NCBI GenBank assembly: GCA_910584375.1 | Contig: CAJUAH010000005.1 | Span: forward strand, 119,329-183,328 | DNA from: an uncultured Acetatifactor sp. | Lineage (GTDB): Bacteria; Bacillota; Clostridia; Lachnospirales; Lachnospiraceae | Reading direction: 5' to 3' | DNA: 64,000 nucleotides | In this document: piece by piece, positions 34,898 through 43,679 of the stretch | Layout: each line of letters starts with the position of its first letter | Numbering within the stretch: the first letter of the stretch is position 1 | The notes under the pieces: generated by a model | What the model saw: the letters and a program-made list of their open reading frames with translations, nothing else | What the model was told of the DNA's origin: nothing | The model's database searches: none | Program-made: the position numbers and the translations under genes

Positions 34898-36262
34898 ATG
34901 TTAGAAAAGTTCTTCAAACTCAGGGAGAACAACACCAATGTGAAGACCGAGGTCATGGCGGGTATCACCACCTTTATGACCATGGCCTATATTTTGGCTG
35001 TTAATCCCAACATCCTTTCCGTAACGGGAATGGATAAGCAGGCAATCCTGCTTGCGACGGCCCTGGCATCCTTTTTGGGTACGCTGCTTATGGCCCTGCT
35101 GGCCAATTATCCTTTCGCGTTAGCGCCCGGCATGGGGCTGAACGCGTATTTCGCTTACACGGTGGTCATCGGGTACGGATATTCCTGGCAGATTGCGCTG
35201 CTGGCCGTATTTATCGAAGGTTTGATCTTTATCGTGCTGTCCGTCACCAATGTGCGCGAGGCTATCTTTAACGCCATTCCCATGACGCTGAAGTCCGCGG
35301 TGAGCGCGGGTATCGGCCTGTTTATCGCGTTCATCGGCCTGCAGAACGCCAAGATCGTTGTAAACAACGACTCTACGCTGGTTACCTATCAGAATTTCAA
35401 GGAGAATTTCAGCTCTGTGGGCATGGGCGCGCTGCTGGCGCTGATCGGCGTGTTGATCACGGCGTTTTTACTGATCAAGAAGATCAAAGGCGGCATTCTG
35501 TTTGGCATATTGATCACCTGGGTGCTGGGGATCATCTGCGAACTCTGCGGACTGTATGTACCCAATCCTGATCTGGGAATGTATCCTGTGATTCCTTCCG
35601 ATTTTGTGTCATTTGACTTCTCGCCCCTTGGCAATACTTTCGGCCAGGTGTTCAAAGCGGATTTCAGCACTGTAAAGATCATGGATATGATCGTCATCGT
35701 ATTCGCGTTCCTGTTTGTGGATATCTTTGACACCCTGGGAACCCTGATCGGCGTATCCTCCAAAGCCAATATGCTGGACAAGGACGGTAGACTGCCCAGG
35801 ATCAAGGGCGCGCTGCTGGCTGATGCAATCGCGACCTCCGCAGGCGCTGTGCTGGGTACTTCCACCACCACCACCTATGTGGAGAGCGCCTCCGGTGTGA
35901 CCGAAGGCGGCAGAACCGGTCTGACAGCGGTTGTGACCGGCCTGCTGTTCCTACTGGCGATCGTATTTTCGCCGCTGTTTCTGACCATTCCTTCCTTTGC
36001 CACCGCACCGGCTCTGATCATTGTCGGTTTCTATATGATCGGCTCTGTAGCCAGGATCGATTGGGAGAATATGCTGGAGGCCATTCCCGCATTCCTGTGT
36101 ATCCTTTCCATGCCTCTGATGTACAGTATCTCCGAGGGTATCGCCGTGGGCGTGATCTCCTGGACGATCCTGCATCTCTGCGCCGGGAAGACCAAGGGCA
36201 AGGTGAGCATACTGATGTATGTGCTGACGGTACTGTTTATTTTGAAATATGTTTTCCTGTAA
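34898..36262 (+). CDS. NCS2/AzgA-type guanine-hypoxanthine permease
   Basis: 454-residue membrane protein with 12-14 hydrophobic segments. The N-terminus ENNTNVKTEVMAGITTFMTM, the signature NPFALAPGMGLNAYFAY-like block (FALAPGMGLNAYFAYTVV) and the FVDIFDTLGTLIGVSSKA segment match the AzgA/PbuG/PbuO purine base:H+ symporters. It ends the salvage cluster, supplying imported bases beside PNP and the deaminases. Confidence 0.93.
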   Translation: MLEKFFKLRENNTNVKTEVMAGITTFMTMAYILAVNPNILSVTGMDKQAILLATALASFLGTLLMALLANYPFALAPGMGLNAYFAYTVVIGYGYSWQIALLAVFIEGLIFIVLSVTNVREAIFNAIPMTLKSAVSAGIGLFIAFIGLQNAKIVVNNDSTLVTYQNFKENFSSVGMGALLALIGVLITAFLLIKKIKGGILFGILITWVLGIICELCGLYVPNPDLGMYPVIPSDFVSFDFSPLGNTFGQVFKADFSTVKIMDMIVIVFAFLFVDIFDTLGTLIGVSSKANMLDKDGRLPRIKGALLADAIATSAGAVLGTSTTTTYVESASGVTEGGRTGLTAVVTGLLFLLAIVFSPLFLTIPSFATAPALIIVGFYMIGSVARIDWENMLEAIPAFLCILSMPLMYSISEGIAVGVISWTILHLCAGKTKGKVSILMYVLTVLFILKYVFL

Positions 36263-36282
36263 AATGATAAAACGAAGATATT

Positions 36283-36317
36283 GTGCGGAGCAGGCGGTTT
36301 TTGCCTGCTCCATGCAC
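36283..36317. other. Stable hairpin after the purine permease gene
   Basis: GGAGCAGGC (36287-36295) with GCCTGCTCC (36303-36311), extended by GTGC/GCAC with a bulged A. There is a T-run in the loop but none after the stem, so terminator function is doubtful. Confidence 0.5.
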
Positions 36318-36356
36318 TGAAACGTGCGAGATGTAATGGTGTATGGGACCGGGATT

Positions 36357-38051
36357 ATGGAATATTTAGTATTCTGGGCAGCGATAGCGCTGCTCTTTGC
36401 CGTCATAGCGGCCCAGGGCATACTGGCGGACAGAAAAAGTAAAAAAGAATTTGAAAAAAAGCTGTATGAGAGCTATGGAAAGCGCCCGGACAAGGAATAT
36501 AAAGTCGAGCGCTTTGTACGCATCCCCGGATACTATGAACACCACCGGCAGCCGGGGCAGATCGACGACATCACATGGAATGACCTGTCCATGGACCAGA
36601 TTTTTATGCGACTTAATTATACGATCTCCTCCAGCGGGGAGGAGGTGCTGTACCACAGGCTGCGGACACCTGCTCAAAGTATCTCGGACTTACAGTATTT
36701 TGACGGTATCGTCGCCTATTTCATGGAACAGGCCGGGCAGCGGGTGGGATTTCAGAAACTGATGAACGGTCTGGGGAGTACGGGGAAATTCTCCCTGTAC
36801 GACTATCTGGAATATCTGCATACGCTGGGCGACCGTTCCAGCCGAAGAGATATTATCGCAAATCTGCTGTATATCCCTGCGGTACTTTTGCTGCCTGTCC
36901 GCTTTCCCGTGGGTCTGGTTCTGCTGCTGGGGCTTATGACGTACAACATCGCCACATACATGGGGGTGAAGAGGGAGATCGAACCCTATATCACCAGCCT
37001 GGCCTATATCACGCGTCTGCAGCACACGGCCCGGGCGGTGGCGGCCATGGAGATACCGGTCTGCCCCGGAGAAAACGAACGGCTCCTGCGAGGGACGGCG
37101 GCTCTTAACCGATCCAGAAGAGGGGCGTTTTGGGTATTTTCCAAGACAGGGAACACCACCGGGGGGAGTCCCGCGGATGTGGCGCTGGACTATGTGCGTA
37201 TGGCATTCCATATAGATCTGATTTTTTTTAACAGGATGCTGCGGGAGATCGGTCTGCACCGGGAGGAGATCGACCAGATGATCACCGCCCTGGGCACGTT
37301 GGAGTCCGCAGTGAGTATCGCCATGTACCGGGCCAGTCTGGAGGCGGAGGGGGAGACCTGGTGCAGACCCGTATTGGAAGGGGATTTTCTGCAGGCCCGG
37401 CAGTTATACCATCCGTTGATAGAACATCCGGTAAAAAACAGTATCCGTGCGGAGCGGGGCGTGCTGCTTACAGGCTCCAACGCCTCCGGCAAATCCACTT
37501 TTTTAAAGACGGTGGCTCTGAGCGCCCTGCTGGCACAGACCTTGTATATGGCGCCCGGAGACGAATACAGAGCCCCCATGTACCGAATCTATTCCTCCAT
37601 GTCCCTGCGGGACGATCTGGAGAGCGGAGAGAGCTATTATATCGTGGAGATCAAATCTCTGAAACGGATTCTGGACGCGGCGGGGGAAGAGGACGGCCGC
37701 CCTGTACTGTGTTTTGTGGATGAGGTGCTGCGGGGAACCAATACGATAGAGCGTATTGCGGCGGCTACGCAGATCCTTTTGAGCCTGACGGGAGAGAATA
37801 TCCTCTGCTTTGCCGCCACCCATGATATCGAACTGACGGATCTGCTGGCGGGGAAGTACGACAACTACCATTTTGAGGAGGATATTCAAAGCGGAGATAT
37901 CCTCTTTAACTACACGCTGCGGGAGGGAAAGGCCAACAGCCGCAATGCCATCCGTCTGCTGGAGATCATGGGGTATGAGGAAAACATCATCCGCAGCGCC
38001 CAGAGACAGGCGGAGAATTTTTTGCGGGAGGGAATCTGGAAACTGTCTTGA
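36357..38051 (+). CDS. Membrane-anchored MutS-like ATPase
   Basis: About 564 residues. One hydrophobic segment at the N-terminus and two more near residues 175-215 (LLYIPAVLLLPVRFPVGLVL) precede a MutS core and ATPase domain: Walker A TGSNASGKST, the SLRDDLESGESYY signature and Walker B PVLCFVDEVLRGTNT. The mismatch-recognition domain I is absent, so it is not a classical MutS. This family is common in Firmicutes and its role is unknown. Start is uncertain (ATG 36357 chosen; GTG 36324 possible). Confidence 0.87.
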   Translation: MEYLVFWAAIALLFAVIAAQGILADRKSKKEFEKKLYESYGKRPDKEYKVERFVRIPGYYEHHRQPGQIDDITWNDLSMDQIFMRLNYTISSSGEEVLYHRLRTPAQSISDLQYFDGIVAYFMEQAGQRVGFQKLMNGLGSTGKFSLYDYLEYLHTLGDRSSRRDIIANLLYIPAVLLLPVRFPVGLVLLLGLMTYNIATYMGVKREIEPYITSLAYITRLQHTARAVAAMEIPVCPGENERLLRGTAALNRSRRGAFWVFSKTGNTTGGSPADVALDYVRMAFHIDLIFFNRMLREIGLHREEIDQMITALGTLESAVSIAMYRASLEAEGETWCRPVLEGDFLQARQLYHPLIEHPVKNSIRAERGVLLTGSNASGKSTFLKTVALSALLAQTLYMAPGDEYRAPMYRIYSSMSLRDDLESGESYYIVEIKSLKRILDAAGEEDGRPVLCFVDEVLRGTNTIERIAAATQILLSLTGENILCFAATHDIELTDLLAGKYDNYHFEEDIQSGDILFNYTLREGKANSRNAIRLLEIMGYEENIIRSAQRQAENFLREGIWKLS

Positions 38052-38111
38052 CGGGGCATAACAAGTATTGCTATAATACATTTTGTAACAGATTACAGAG
38101 GAGGCATCGCT

Positions 38112-38273
38112 ATGATGGCATTTTTAAGTTCATTTCTTTCCTATCTGCTGCTCATGCTGGTAATCGTGGCAGTGGCGGGAATAGCTGTATTTATCGGGAT
38201 TACCCTACGCAAGAAAAAGGATCAGGCTCAGCCTGCAGGAGAGGCGGGAGCGGAGCATGCGGCGGAAAGGTGA
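38112..38273 (+). CDS. Small membrane protein, 53 residues
   Basis: One long hydrophobic helix (YLLLMLVIVAVAGIAVFIGI) followed by TLRKKK and an Ala/Glu-rich tail. A strong AGAGGAGG seven bases before the ATG at 38112 argues for translation. The last 17 bases overlap the HAD phosphatase start, suggesting coupling. No known family; positive residues after the helix predict the tail to be cytoplasmic. Confidence 0.75.
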   Translation: MMAFLSSFLSYLLLMLVIVAVAGIAVFIGITLRKKKDQAQPAGEAGAEHAAER

Positions 38274-39006
38274 GCAGGGCTTTACCACTATCCTGTGGGA
38301 TGTGGACGGAACGCTGCTGGACTTTGATTATTCCATGAGGGCGTCCCTGCGCAAATGTTTCCACACACTGGGCAGGACGCTGACGGAGGATATGGTTCTG
38401 CGCTACAGCCAGATCAACGACGGCTACTGGAAGAGGCTGGAGCGGGGAGAGATCACCAAGGCGCAGCTTTTGACGGGGAGGTTCCGGGATTTTTTCAGGG
38501 AGTATGAGATCACGGGAGTCGATGAAACGTCTTTTTTGAGGGAATTCCAGACGGGATTGGGTAACAATTATGCCTTTGAGGCGGATGCGTTGAACACCGT
38601 GAAAGCGCTGCAGGGGCATTACAGGCAGTATGCGGTGACCAACGGGGTGGAGGCCACCCAGAGAAATAAGCTGAACCTGTCGGGGCTGTCGGAAGTCATG
38701 GACGGTGTGTTCATCTCCGAAGTCATAGGCTGCGCCAAACCCGGCAAAGATTTTTTCGACTACTGTCTGGGGCAGATCGGGGAAAAGGACAAAAGCCGTA
38801 TCCTGATCGTGGGAGATTCCATGACCAGCGATATCCTGGGCGGTATCCGGGCCGGTATTCGGACATGCTGGTACAATCCGGGGGAGCGGTCCCACGGATT
38901 TGCCTACAGCGCGGACTACGAGATATCGGTTCTGCCACAGATATATGAAGTGCTGGGAATATGGGATCCGGTCTCCGTGGATCCTGATCCTGTGACAGGC
39001 GATTAA
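38257..39006 (+). CDS. HAD-superfamily phosphatase, YjjG-type nucleotidase-like
   Basis: 249 residues with the four HAD motifs: ILWDVDGTLLDFD, AVTNGVEATQ, GCAKPGKDFF and IVGDSMTSDILGG. The four-helix cap between motifs I and II and the sequence pattern place it near YjjG, a 5'-nucleotidase for non-canonical pyrimidine nucleotides; substrate is not certain. Translation is probably coupled to the 53-residue membrane protein. A good terminator follows. Confidence 0.9.
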   Translation: MRRKGEQGFTTILWDVDGTLLDFDYSMRASLRKCFHTLGRTLTEDMVLRYSQINDGYWKRLERGEITKAQLLTGRFRDFFREYEITGVDETSFLREFQTGLGNNYAFEADALNTVKALQGHYRQYAVTNGVEATQRNKLNLSGLSEVMDGVFISEVIGCAKPGKDFFDYCLGQIGEKDKSRILIVGDSMTSDILGGIRAGIRTCWYNPGERSHGFAYSADYEISVLPQIYEVLGIWDPVSVDPDPVTGD

Positions 39007-39019
39007 AACTGAATGTGAC

Positions 39020-39057
39020 AGCCCGGTCGGGAACTTATTGCCTGGCCGGGCTTTTTT
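39020..39057 (+). terminator. Intrinsic terminator after the HAD gene
   Basis: AGCCCGG (39020-39026) pairs with CCGGGCT (39046-39052), followed by six T residues. Confidence 0.88.
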
Positions 39058-39073
39058 CACAGGGGGTGCGCAT

Positions 39074-40066
39074 ATGGCCAGAGCGTCGGGACAAAAATTA
39101 AAATTGCTTTATTTGGTAAAGATATTGATGGAGGAGACGGACGAGGACCACGCCGTCAGCACCCAGGAACTGATCGCTCGGCTGGAGAGCCTGGGGATTG
39201 CCAGTGAGCGCAAGAGCATCTACGACGATATCAGCTGCCTGCAGCAGTTTGGCTATGACATCCTGCAGCTGCCCAGCAGACAGGGCGGAGGCTACTATAT
39301 GGCGGGCAGGGAGTTTGAGCTGGCGGAGCTAAAGCTTTTGGTGGACGCCGTGCAGTCCTCCCGGTTCATCACGCCCAGGAAATCCAGAGAACTCATCGGC
39401 AAGCTGGAAAAGCTCACCAGCCGTTATGACGCGGGGAAACTCCGGCGGCAGGTTCATGTGGTAGGCCGTGTAAAAGCGGACAACGAAAATATCTATTACG
39501 GCATCGACGCCCTGCACCGCGCCATCCAGGACAATCGGCAGATCACCTTCCGGTATCTGGAATGGAACGGGGACAAAAAGCTGGTCCCTCGCAGAGAGCA
39601 GTCCTACCGAGTCAGCCCCTGGGCGCTGATCTGGAGGGAGGAGAACTATTATCTGCTGGCCTGGGACGCGTCGGCGGGTATGATGAAACATTATCGGGTG
39701 GACAAGATGGCGGAAGTGGAGGAACTGCCGGAGGGACGGCTGGGACAGGAACAGTATCAGGAACTGGATCTGGCCCAGTACGCAGACAGGACTTTCGGAA
39801 TGTTCGGCGGCAGAGAGGCCACCGTGCAGCTGCGTTTCCCGGAGCGGCTCGCGGGCGTGGTGCTGGACCGTTTCGGCAGGGATATCCCGCTGCGCGGGGA
39901 CGGGGAGGGGGCATTGTTGGCGAGAGTGGACGTGATGGTCAGCGATCAGTTCTACGGCTGGCTGGCCGGACTGGGTGACCGCGTGGAGGTGGTCAGCCCT
40001 TCCTGGGTGCGGGAGGGGTACTGTGACAGACTGCGGGTGATTCTGGAAAAATACTGTGACAGGTAA
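39074..40066 (+). CDS. WYL-domain transcriptional regulator
   Basis: 330 residues: N-terminal winged helix (AVSTQELIARLESLGIASER, then KSIYDDISCLQQFGYDI), then a WYL domain (ITFRYLEWNGDKKLV, RVSPWALIWREENYYLLAW) and a WCX C-terminal extension ending in RVILEKYCDR. WYL regulators often sense nucleic-acid or nucleotide ligands. The start follows GGGGGTG. It is the last gene before the nrd promoter; nothing ties it to a specific target. Confidence 0.92.
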   Translation: MARASGQKLKLLYLVKILMEETDEDHAVSTQELIARLESLGIASERKSIYDDISCLQQFGYDILQLPSRQGGGYYMAGREFELAELKLLVDAVQSSRFITPRKSRELIGKLEKLTSRYDAGKLRRQVHVVGRVKADNENIYYGIDALHRAIQDNRQITFRYLEWNGDKKLVPRREQSYRVSPWALIWREENYYLLAWDASAGMMKHYRVDKMAEVEELPEGRLGQEQYQELDLAQYADRTFGMFGGREATVQLRFPERLAGVVLDRFGRDIPLRGDGEGALLARVDVMVSDQFYGWLAGLGDRVEVVSPSWVREGYCDRLRVILEKYCDR

Positions 40067-40154
40067 GATTTATATGGGTTAGTCAATAGAAACCTTCCTG
40101 AAAAGATCACAAATTTTGGAAATACTTTTTGGCTATATTTCTGTAGAACATTCG

Positions 40155-40183
40155 TTGACAATTTGGACATTCTTACTTATACT
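40155..40183 (+). promoter_or_regulatory. nrdDG promoter
   Basis: TTGACA (40155-40160), 17-base spacer, TATACT (40178-40183); start expected near 40190. Confidence 0.8.
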
Positions 40184-40192
40184 AGAGATTGT

Positions 40193-40240
40193 ACACTAAA
40201 TATGGGAATATCTGCAAGGATATAATACTATATATGGTGG
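40193..40240 (+). promoter_or_regulatory. Pair of NrdR boxes over the nrdDG transcription start
   Basis: ACACTAAATATGGGAA (40193-40208) and ATACTATATATGGTGG (40225-40240) match the NrdR consensus (acaCwAtATaTwgtgt) well in their left and central parts. Their centres are 32 bp apart, close to three helical turns, and they lie just downstream of the -10 box, so binding of the ATP/dATP-sensing repressor NrdR would block transcription. Confidence 0.8.
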
Positions 40241-40280
40241 ACGCGAATGTTATACAGATATGAAGAAAGGGATGGAAAGC

Positions 40281-42464
40281 ATGGGCAATATCGAAAGTAA
40301 GACAACGGCGGAGGACTATGGCATTATCTTTAAACCGGAGAAGACGGTGTATGTGATCAAGAAGGACGGCAGCAAAGAGGCATTCAATGTACAGAAGGTC
40401 ATCGACGCCGTGGGAAAGAGCGCGTACCGCGCCCTGACCAAGTTCACAGACGAGGAGAAACGCCATATCTGCCAGTATGTGGTGGACAAGGTAGACGAGT
40501 TGGGACAGGCCGAGATCCCCATCCCCATCATGCATAATATCGTAGAGAGCGCTCTGGAGCAGGTCAAACCGGTGGTGGCCAAGAGCTATCGGGACTATCG
40601 CAATTACAAGCAGGACTTTGTGCGGATGCTGGACGACGTGTACAAGAAGAGCCAGTCCATCATGTATGTGGGGGACAAGGAGAACGCCAACACGGACTCG
40701 GCGTTGGTCTCCACCAAGAGAAGCCTGATCTTCAATCAGCTGAACAAGGAACTGTATCAGAAATTTTTTATGACCACGGAGGAGATTCAGGCCTGCCGCG
40801 ACGGGTATATCTATGTCCATGACATGTCCGCGCGCCGGGACACCATGAACTGCTGTCTCTTTGACGTGGAGAACGTGCTGCGGGGCGGCTTTGAGATGGG
40901 GAATGTGTGGTACAACGAGCCCAAGACGCTGGACGTGGCTTTTGACGTGATCGGCGATATCGTGCTCAGCGCTGCCAGCCAGCAGTACGGCGGTTTCACC
41001 GTGCCCAGCGTGGACCTGATTCTGGAGCCCTATGCGGAGAAGTCCTATCAGAAGGCGTTGGCGAAATATTCCCGGCTGGGGATCGCTCCCGATGTGGCGG
41101 AGGCGGAAGCCAGCGCGGATGTGGAAAGAGAATTTGAGCAGGGATTCCAGGGCTGGGAGTACAAGTTCAATACCGTGGGCAGCAGCCGGGGGGACTATCC
41201 CTTTATCACGGTGACTGCCGGTACCGGCACGGGGCGTTTTGCCAAGCTGGCCACGATCTCCATGCTGAATGTGCGCAGAAAGGGTCAGGGCAAGGCCGAG
41301 TGCAAGAAACCCGTGCTGTTCCCCAAGATCGTATTTCTGTTTGACGAGAATCTTCACGGCCCCGGAAAGCCGCTGGAAGACGTGTTCAACGCCGGAGTAG
41401 AGTGCTCCGCCAAGACCATGTATCCCGACTGGCTGAGTCTGACGGGCAAGGGCTACGTTGCCAGCATTTATAAACAGTATGGCAGGATCATATCTCCCAT
41501 GGGGTGTCGGGCCTTTTTGTCCCCCTGGTATGAGCGCGGCGGAATGCATCCCGCGGACGATCAGGATATGCCCGTCTTTGTGGGACGTTTCAACATCGGG
41601 GCTATCTCTCTGCATCTGCCGATGATCCTGGCGAAGGCCAGGAAGGAGAGCCGGGACTTTTATGAGGTACTGGACTATTATCTGAACCTGATCCGGCAGC
41701 TCCATATCCGCACCTACGCCTACCTGGGAGAGATGCGGGCCTCCACCAACCCGCTGGCTTACTGTGAGGGCGGTTTCCTGGGCGGACATCTGAAACTGTC
41801 AGAGAAGATTAAGCCTCTGCTGAAGTCCGCCACCGCCAGTTTCGGGATCACGGCCCTGAACGAACTCCAGGAGCTGTACAACGGCAAGAGCCTGGTGGAG
41901 GACGGCGCGTTCGCCCTGGAGGTGATGGAGTATATCAATGCCAGAGTTTCCGAGTTCAAGGAGGAGGACGGCAATCTGTATGCGATCTACGGCACACCCG
42001 CCGAGAATCTCTGCGGTGTACAGGTAAAGCAGTTCCGCAATAAGTACGGCATCGTGGAGGGCGTGTCCGACAGGGAGTATGTGAGCAACAGTTTCCACTG
42101 CCATGTGTCGGAGGAGATTACCCCTATCGAGAAACAGGATATGGAAGACCGTTTCTGGAATCTGTGCAACGGCGGCAAGATCCAGTATGTGAAATATCCC
42201 ATCGATTATAATATAGAAGCCATCAAGACCCTGATTTACCGCGCCATGGATATGGGATTCTACGAGGGGGTAAATCTGTCTCTGGCTTACTGTGACGACT
42301 GCGGGCATCAGGAGCTGGAGATGGACGTATGTCCCAAGTGCGGCAGCCGCAACCTGACCAAGATCGACCGGATGAACGGTTATCTGTCTTATTCCAGAGT
42401 ACATGGGGATACCCGGCTGAACGAAGCGAAGATGGCAGAGATCGCGGAAAGGAAGTCCATGTGA
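40281..42464 (+). CDS. nrdD: Anaerobic (class III) ribonucleoside-triphosphate reductase
   Basis: Glycyl-radical enzyme that makes dNTPs without oxygen. An N-terminal ATP-cone (VIKKDGSKEAFNVQKVIDAV) is followed by the catalytic barrel; the C-terminus has the zinc site CDDCG and CPKCG and the glycyl radical loop DRMNGYLSY with Gly700. About 727 residues. ATG 40281 has AAAGGG 9 bases upstream; ATG 40260 lacks a binding site. It forms an operon with nrdG and probably dut under NrdR control. Confidence 0.96.
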   Translation: MGNIESKTTAEDYGIIFKPEKTVYVIKKDGSKEAFNVQKVIDAVGKSAYRALTKFTDEEKRHICQYVVDKVDELGQAEIPIPIMHNIVESALEQVKPVVAKSYRDYRNYKQDFVRMLDDVYKKSQSIMYVGDKENANTDSALVSTKRSLIFNQLNKELYQKFFMTTEEIQACRDGYIYVHDMSARRDTMNCCLFDVENVLRGGFEMGNVWYNEPKTLDVAFDVIGDIVLSAASQQYGGFTVPSVDLILEPYAEKSYQKALAKYSRLGIAPDVAEAEASADVEREFEQGFQGWEYKFNTVGSSRGDYPFITVTAGTGTGRFAKLATISMLNVRRKGQGKAECKKPVLFPKIVFLFDENLHGPGKPLEDVFNAGVECSAKTMYPDWLSLTGKGYVASIYKQYGRIISPMGCRAFLSPWYERGGMHPADDQDMPVFVGRFNIGAISLHLPMILAKARKESRDFYEVLDYYLNLIRQLHIRTYAYLGEMRASTNPLAYCEGGFLGGHLKLSEKIKPLLKSATASFGITALNELQELYNGKSLVEDGAFALEVMEYINARVSEFKEEDGNLYAIYGTPAENLCGVQVKQFRNKYGIVEGVSDREYVSNSFHCHVSEEITPIEKQDMEDRFWNLCNGGKIQYVKYPIDYNIEAIKTLIYRAMDMGFYEGVNLSLAYCDDCGHQELEMDVCPKCGSRNLTKIDRMNGYLSYSRVHGDTRLNEAKMAEIAERKSM

Positions 42465-42465
42465 T

Positions 42466-43032
42466 ATGCGGTACCATAATATAACCAAGGATGATATGCT
42501 CAACGGGGACGGTCTGCGGGTAGTGCTGTGGGTGGCCGGATGTAATCACTGCTGTAAGGAGTGCCACAATCCGGTCACATGGGATCCGGACGGCGGACTG
42601 CCCTTTGACGAGGCGGCGAAACAGGAACTGTTTGCTCAGCTTGATAAAATGTATATCTCAGGTATCACCTTTTCCGGCGGAGATCCGCTGCACCCGGCCA
42701 ACCGTCTGGAAGTGCGCAGCCTGATGGCTGAGATACGGGAGAAGTATCCCCGCAAGACCATCTGGCTTTACACCGGGGATACATGGGAAAATATCAGGGA
42801 TTATCCGCTGATGCGGTATGTGGACGTGCTGGTGGACGGCGAGTTCCAGATTGACAAAAGGGATGCCAAGCTGCTGTGGAAGGGCAGCGCCAACCAGAGG
42901 GTGATAGACGTGCAGGCGTCCCTGCGGCGGGGCGCGGGGGAACCGCCGGTTCTGCACTGCGGGGATTACGCAGGGGACGGGAGCGGCAATGCCGGTATTC
43001 CCGCGGGAGCCTCCTGCGATATGAGAAAGTAG
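42466..43032 (+). CDS. nrdG: Anaerobic ribonucleotide reductase activating protein
   Basis: Radical SAM activase that generates the glycyl radical on NrdD. The cluster motif CNHCCKEC (CX3CX2C) is followed by HNPVTWDPDGG, and ITFSGGDPL is the SAM-binding GGE-like motif. It starts one base after the nrdD stop. The C-terminus is about 20-30 residues longer than the shortest homologs and ends in Gly/Ala-rich sequence. Confidence 0.95.
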   Translation: MRYHNITKDDMLNGDGLRVVLWVAGCNHCCKECHNPVTWDPDGGLPFDEAAKQELFAQLDKMYISGITFSGGDPLHPANRLEVRSLMAEIREKYPRKTIWLYTGDTWENIRDYPLMRYVDVLVDGEFQIDKRDAKLLWKGSANQRVIDVQASLRRGAGEPPVLHCGDYAGDGSGNAGIPAGASCDMRK

Positions 43033-43061
43033 AGCGGCAGTCGCGGATCGGAGAGACAGAT

Positions 43062-43577
43062 ATGAGAAGAATAGCCAGGTTTCACAAGGTAAGTTTGGAG
43101 CAGTTCACCCAGGCGGCGCAGGAGGAATTTCCCGGGTATTCCCAGGAGGATATACGGCAAAGCTATGAGGCCGTAAAGCTGCCCCGACGCGCCACGAAAG
43201 GCAGCGCGGGATATGATTTTTATTCCCCTTTTGCCTTTTCCCTGGAGCCGGGAGCGTCGGTGAAGGTTCCCACAGGGATCCGGGCGGAGATGGAGGAGGA
43301 CTGGGTGCTGAAACTGTACCCCCGCAGCGGTCTGGGCTTTAAATACCGGCTGCAGCTCAACAACACGGTGGGGATTATCGACAGCGATTATTTTGGCTCG
43401 GACAACGAGGGACATATCATGGCAAAGATCACCAATGACTCGCGGGAGGGGAAAACGTTGGAGATCAGCGCGGGTATGGGCTTTATGCAGGGGATATTTC
43501 TGGAATATGGGATCACTGTGGACGACGACGCCAGCGATATCCGCAACGGCGGTTTTGGGAGTACTACAGGCCGATAG
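43062..43577 (+). CDS. dut: dUTP diphosphatase
   Basis: Hydrolyses dUTP to dUMP, keeping uracil out of DNA and feeding dTMP synthesis. Conserved dUTPase blocks: GSAGYDFYSPF (motif 1), YPRSGLGFKY (motif 2), NTVGIIDSDYFG (motif 3) and the C-terminal Gly-rich GGFGSTTGR (motif 5). 171 residues with an N-terminal extension of about 35 residues before motif 1. ATG 43062 follows GGAG. It closes the nrd operon before a terminator. Confidence 0.9.
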   Translation: MRRIARFHKVSLEQFTQAAQEEFPGYSQEDIRQSYEAVKLPRRATKGSAGYDFYSPFAFSLEPGASVKVPTGIRAEMEEDWVLKLYPRSGLGFKYRLQLNNTVGIIDSDYFGSDNEGHIMAKITNDSREGKTLEISAGMGFMQGIFLEYGITVDDDASDIRNGGFGSTTGR

Positions 43578-43614
43578 GCGCGTTTTTTCAGATAAGATCT
43601 TTCGGACAGAATAT

Positions 43615-43656
43615 AAACCATTCTTCAAAGCAATACTGTTTTGGAGGATGGTTTTT
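43615..43656 (+). terminator. Terminator of the nrd-dut operon
   Basis: Bases 43615-43629 pair with 43640-43654 over 15 positions (two G-U), with T residues at the end. It separates the operon from the recombinase gene. Confidence 0.75.
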
Positions 43657-43679
43657 ATATTGCAGAAAGGAGAGAGACT

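Noticed and set aside
36283..36317. Strong intrinsic terminator after the purine permease
   Set aside because: The stem is stable but has no T-run behind it, so it is listed only as a hairpin.
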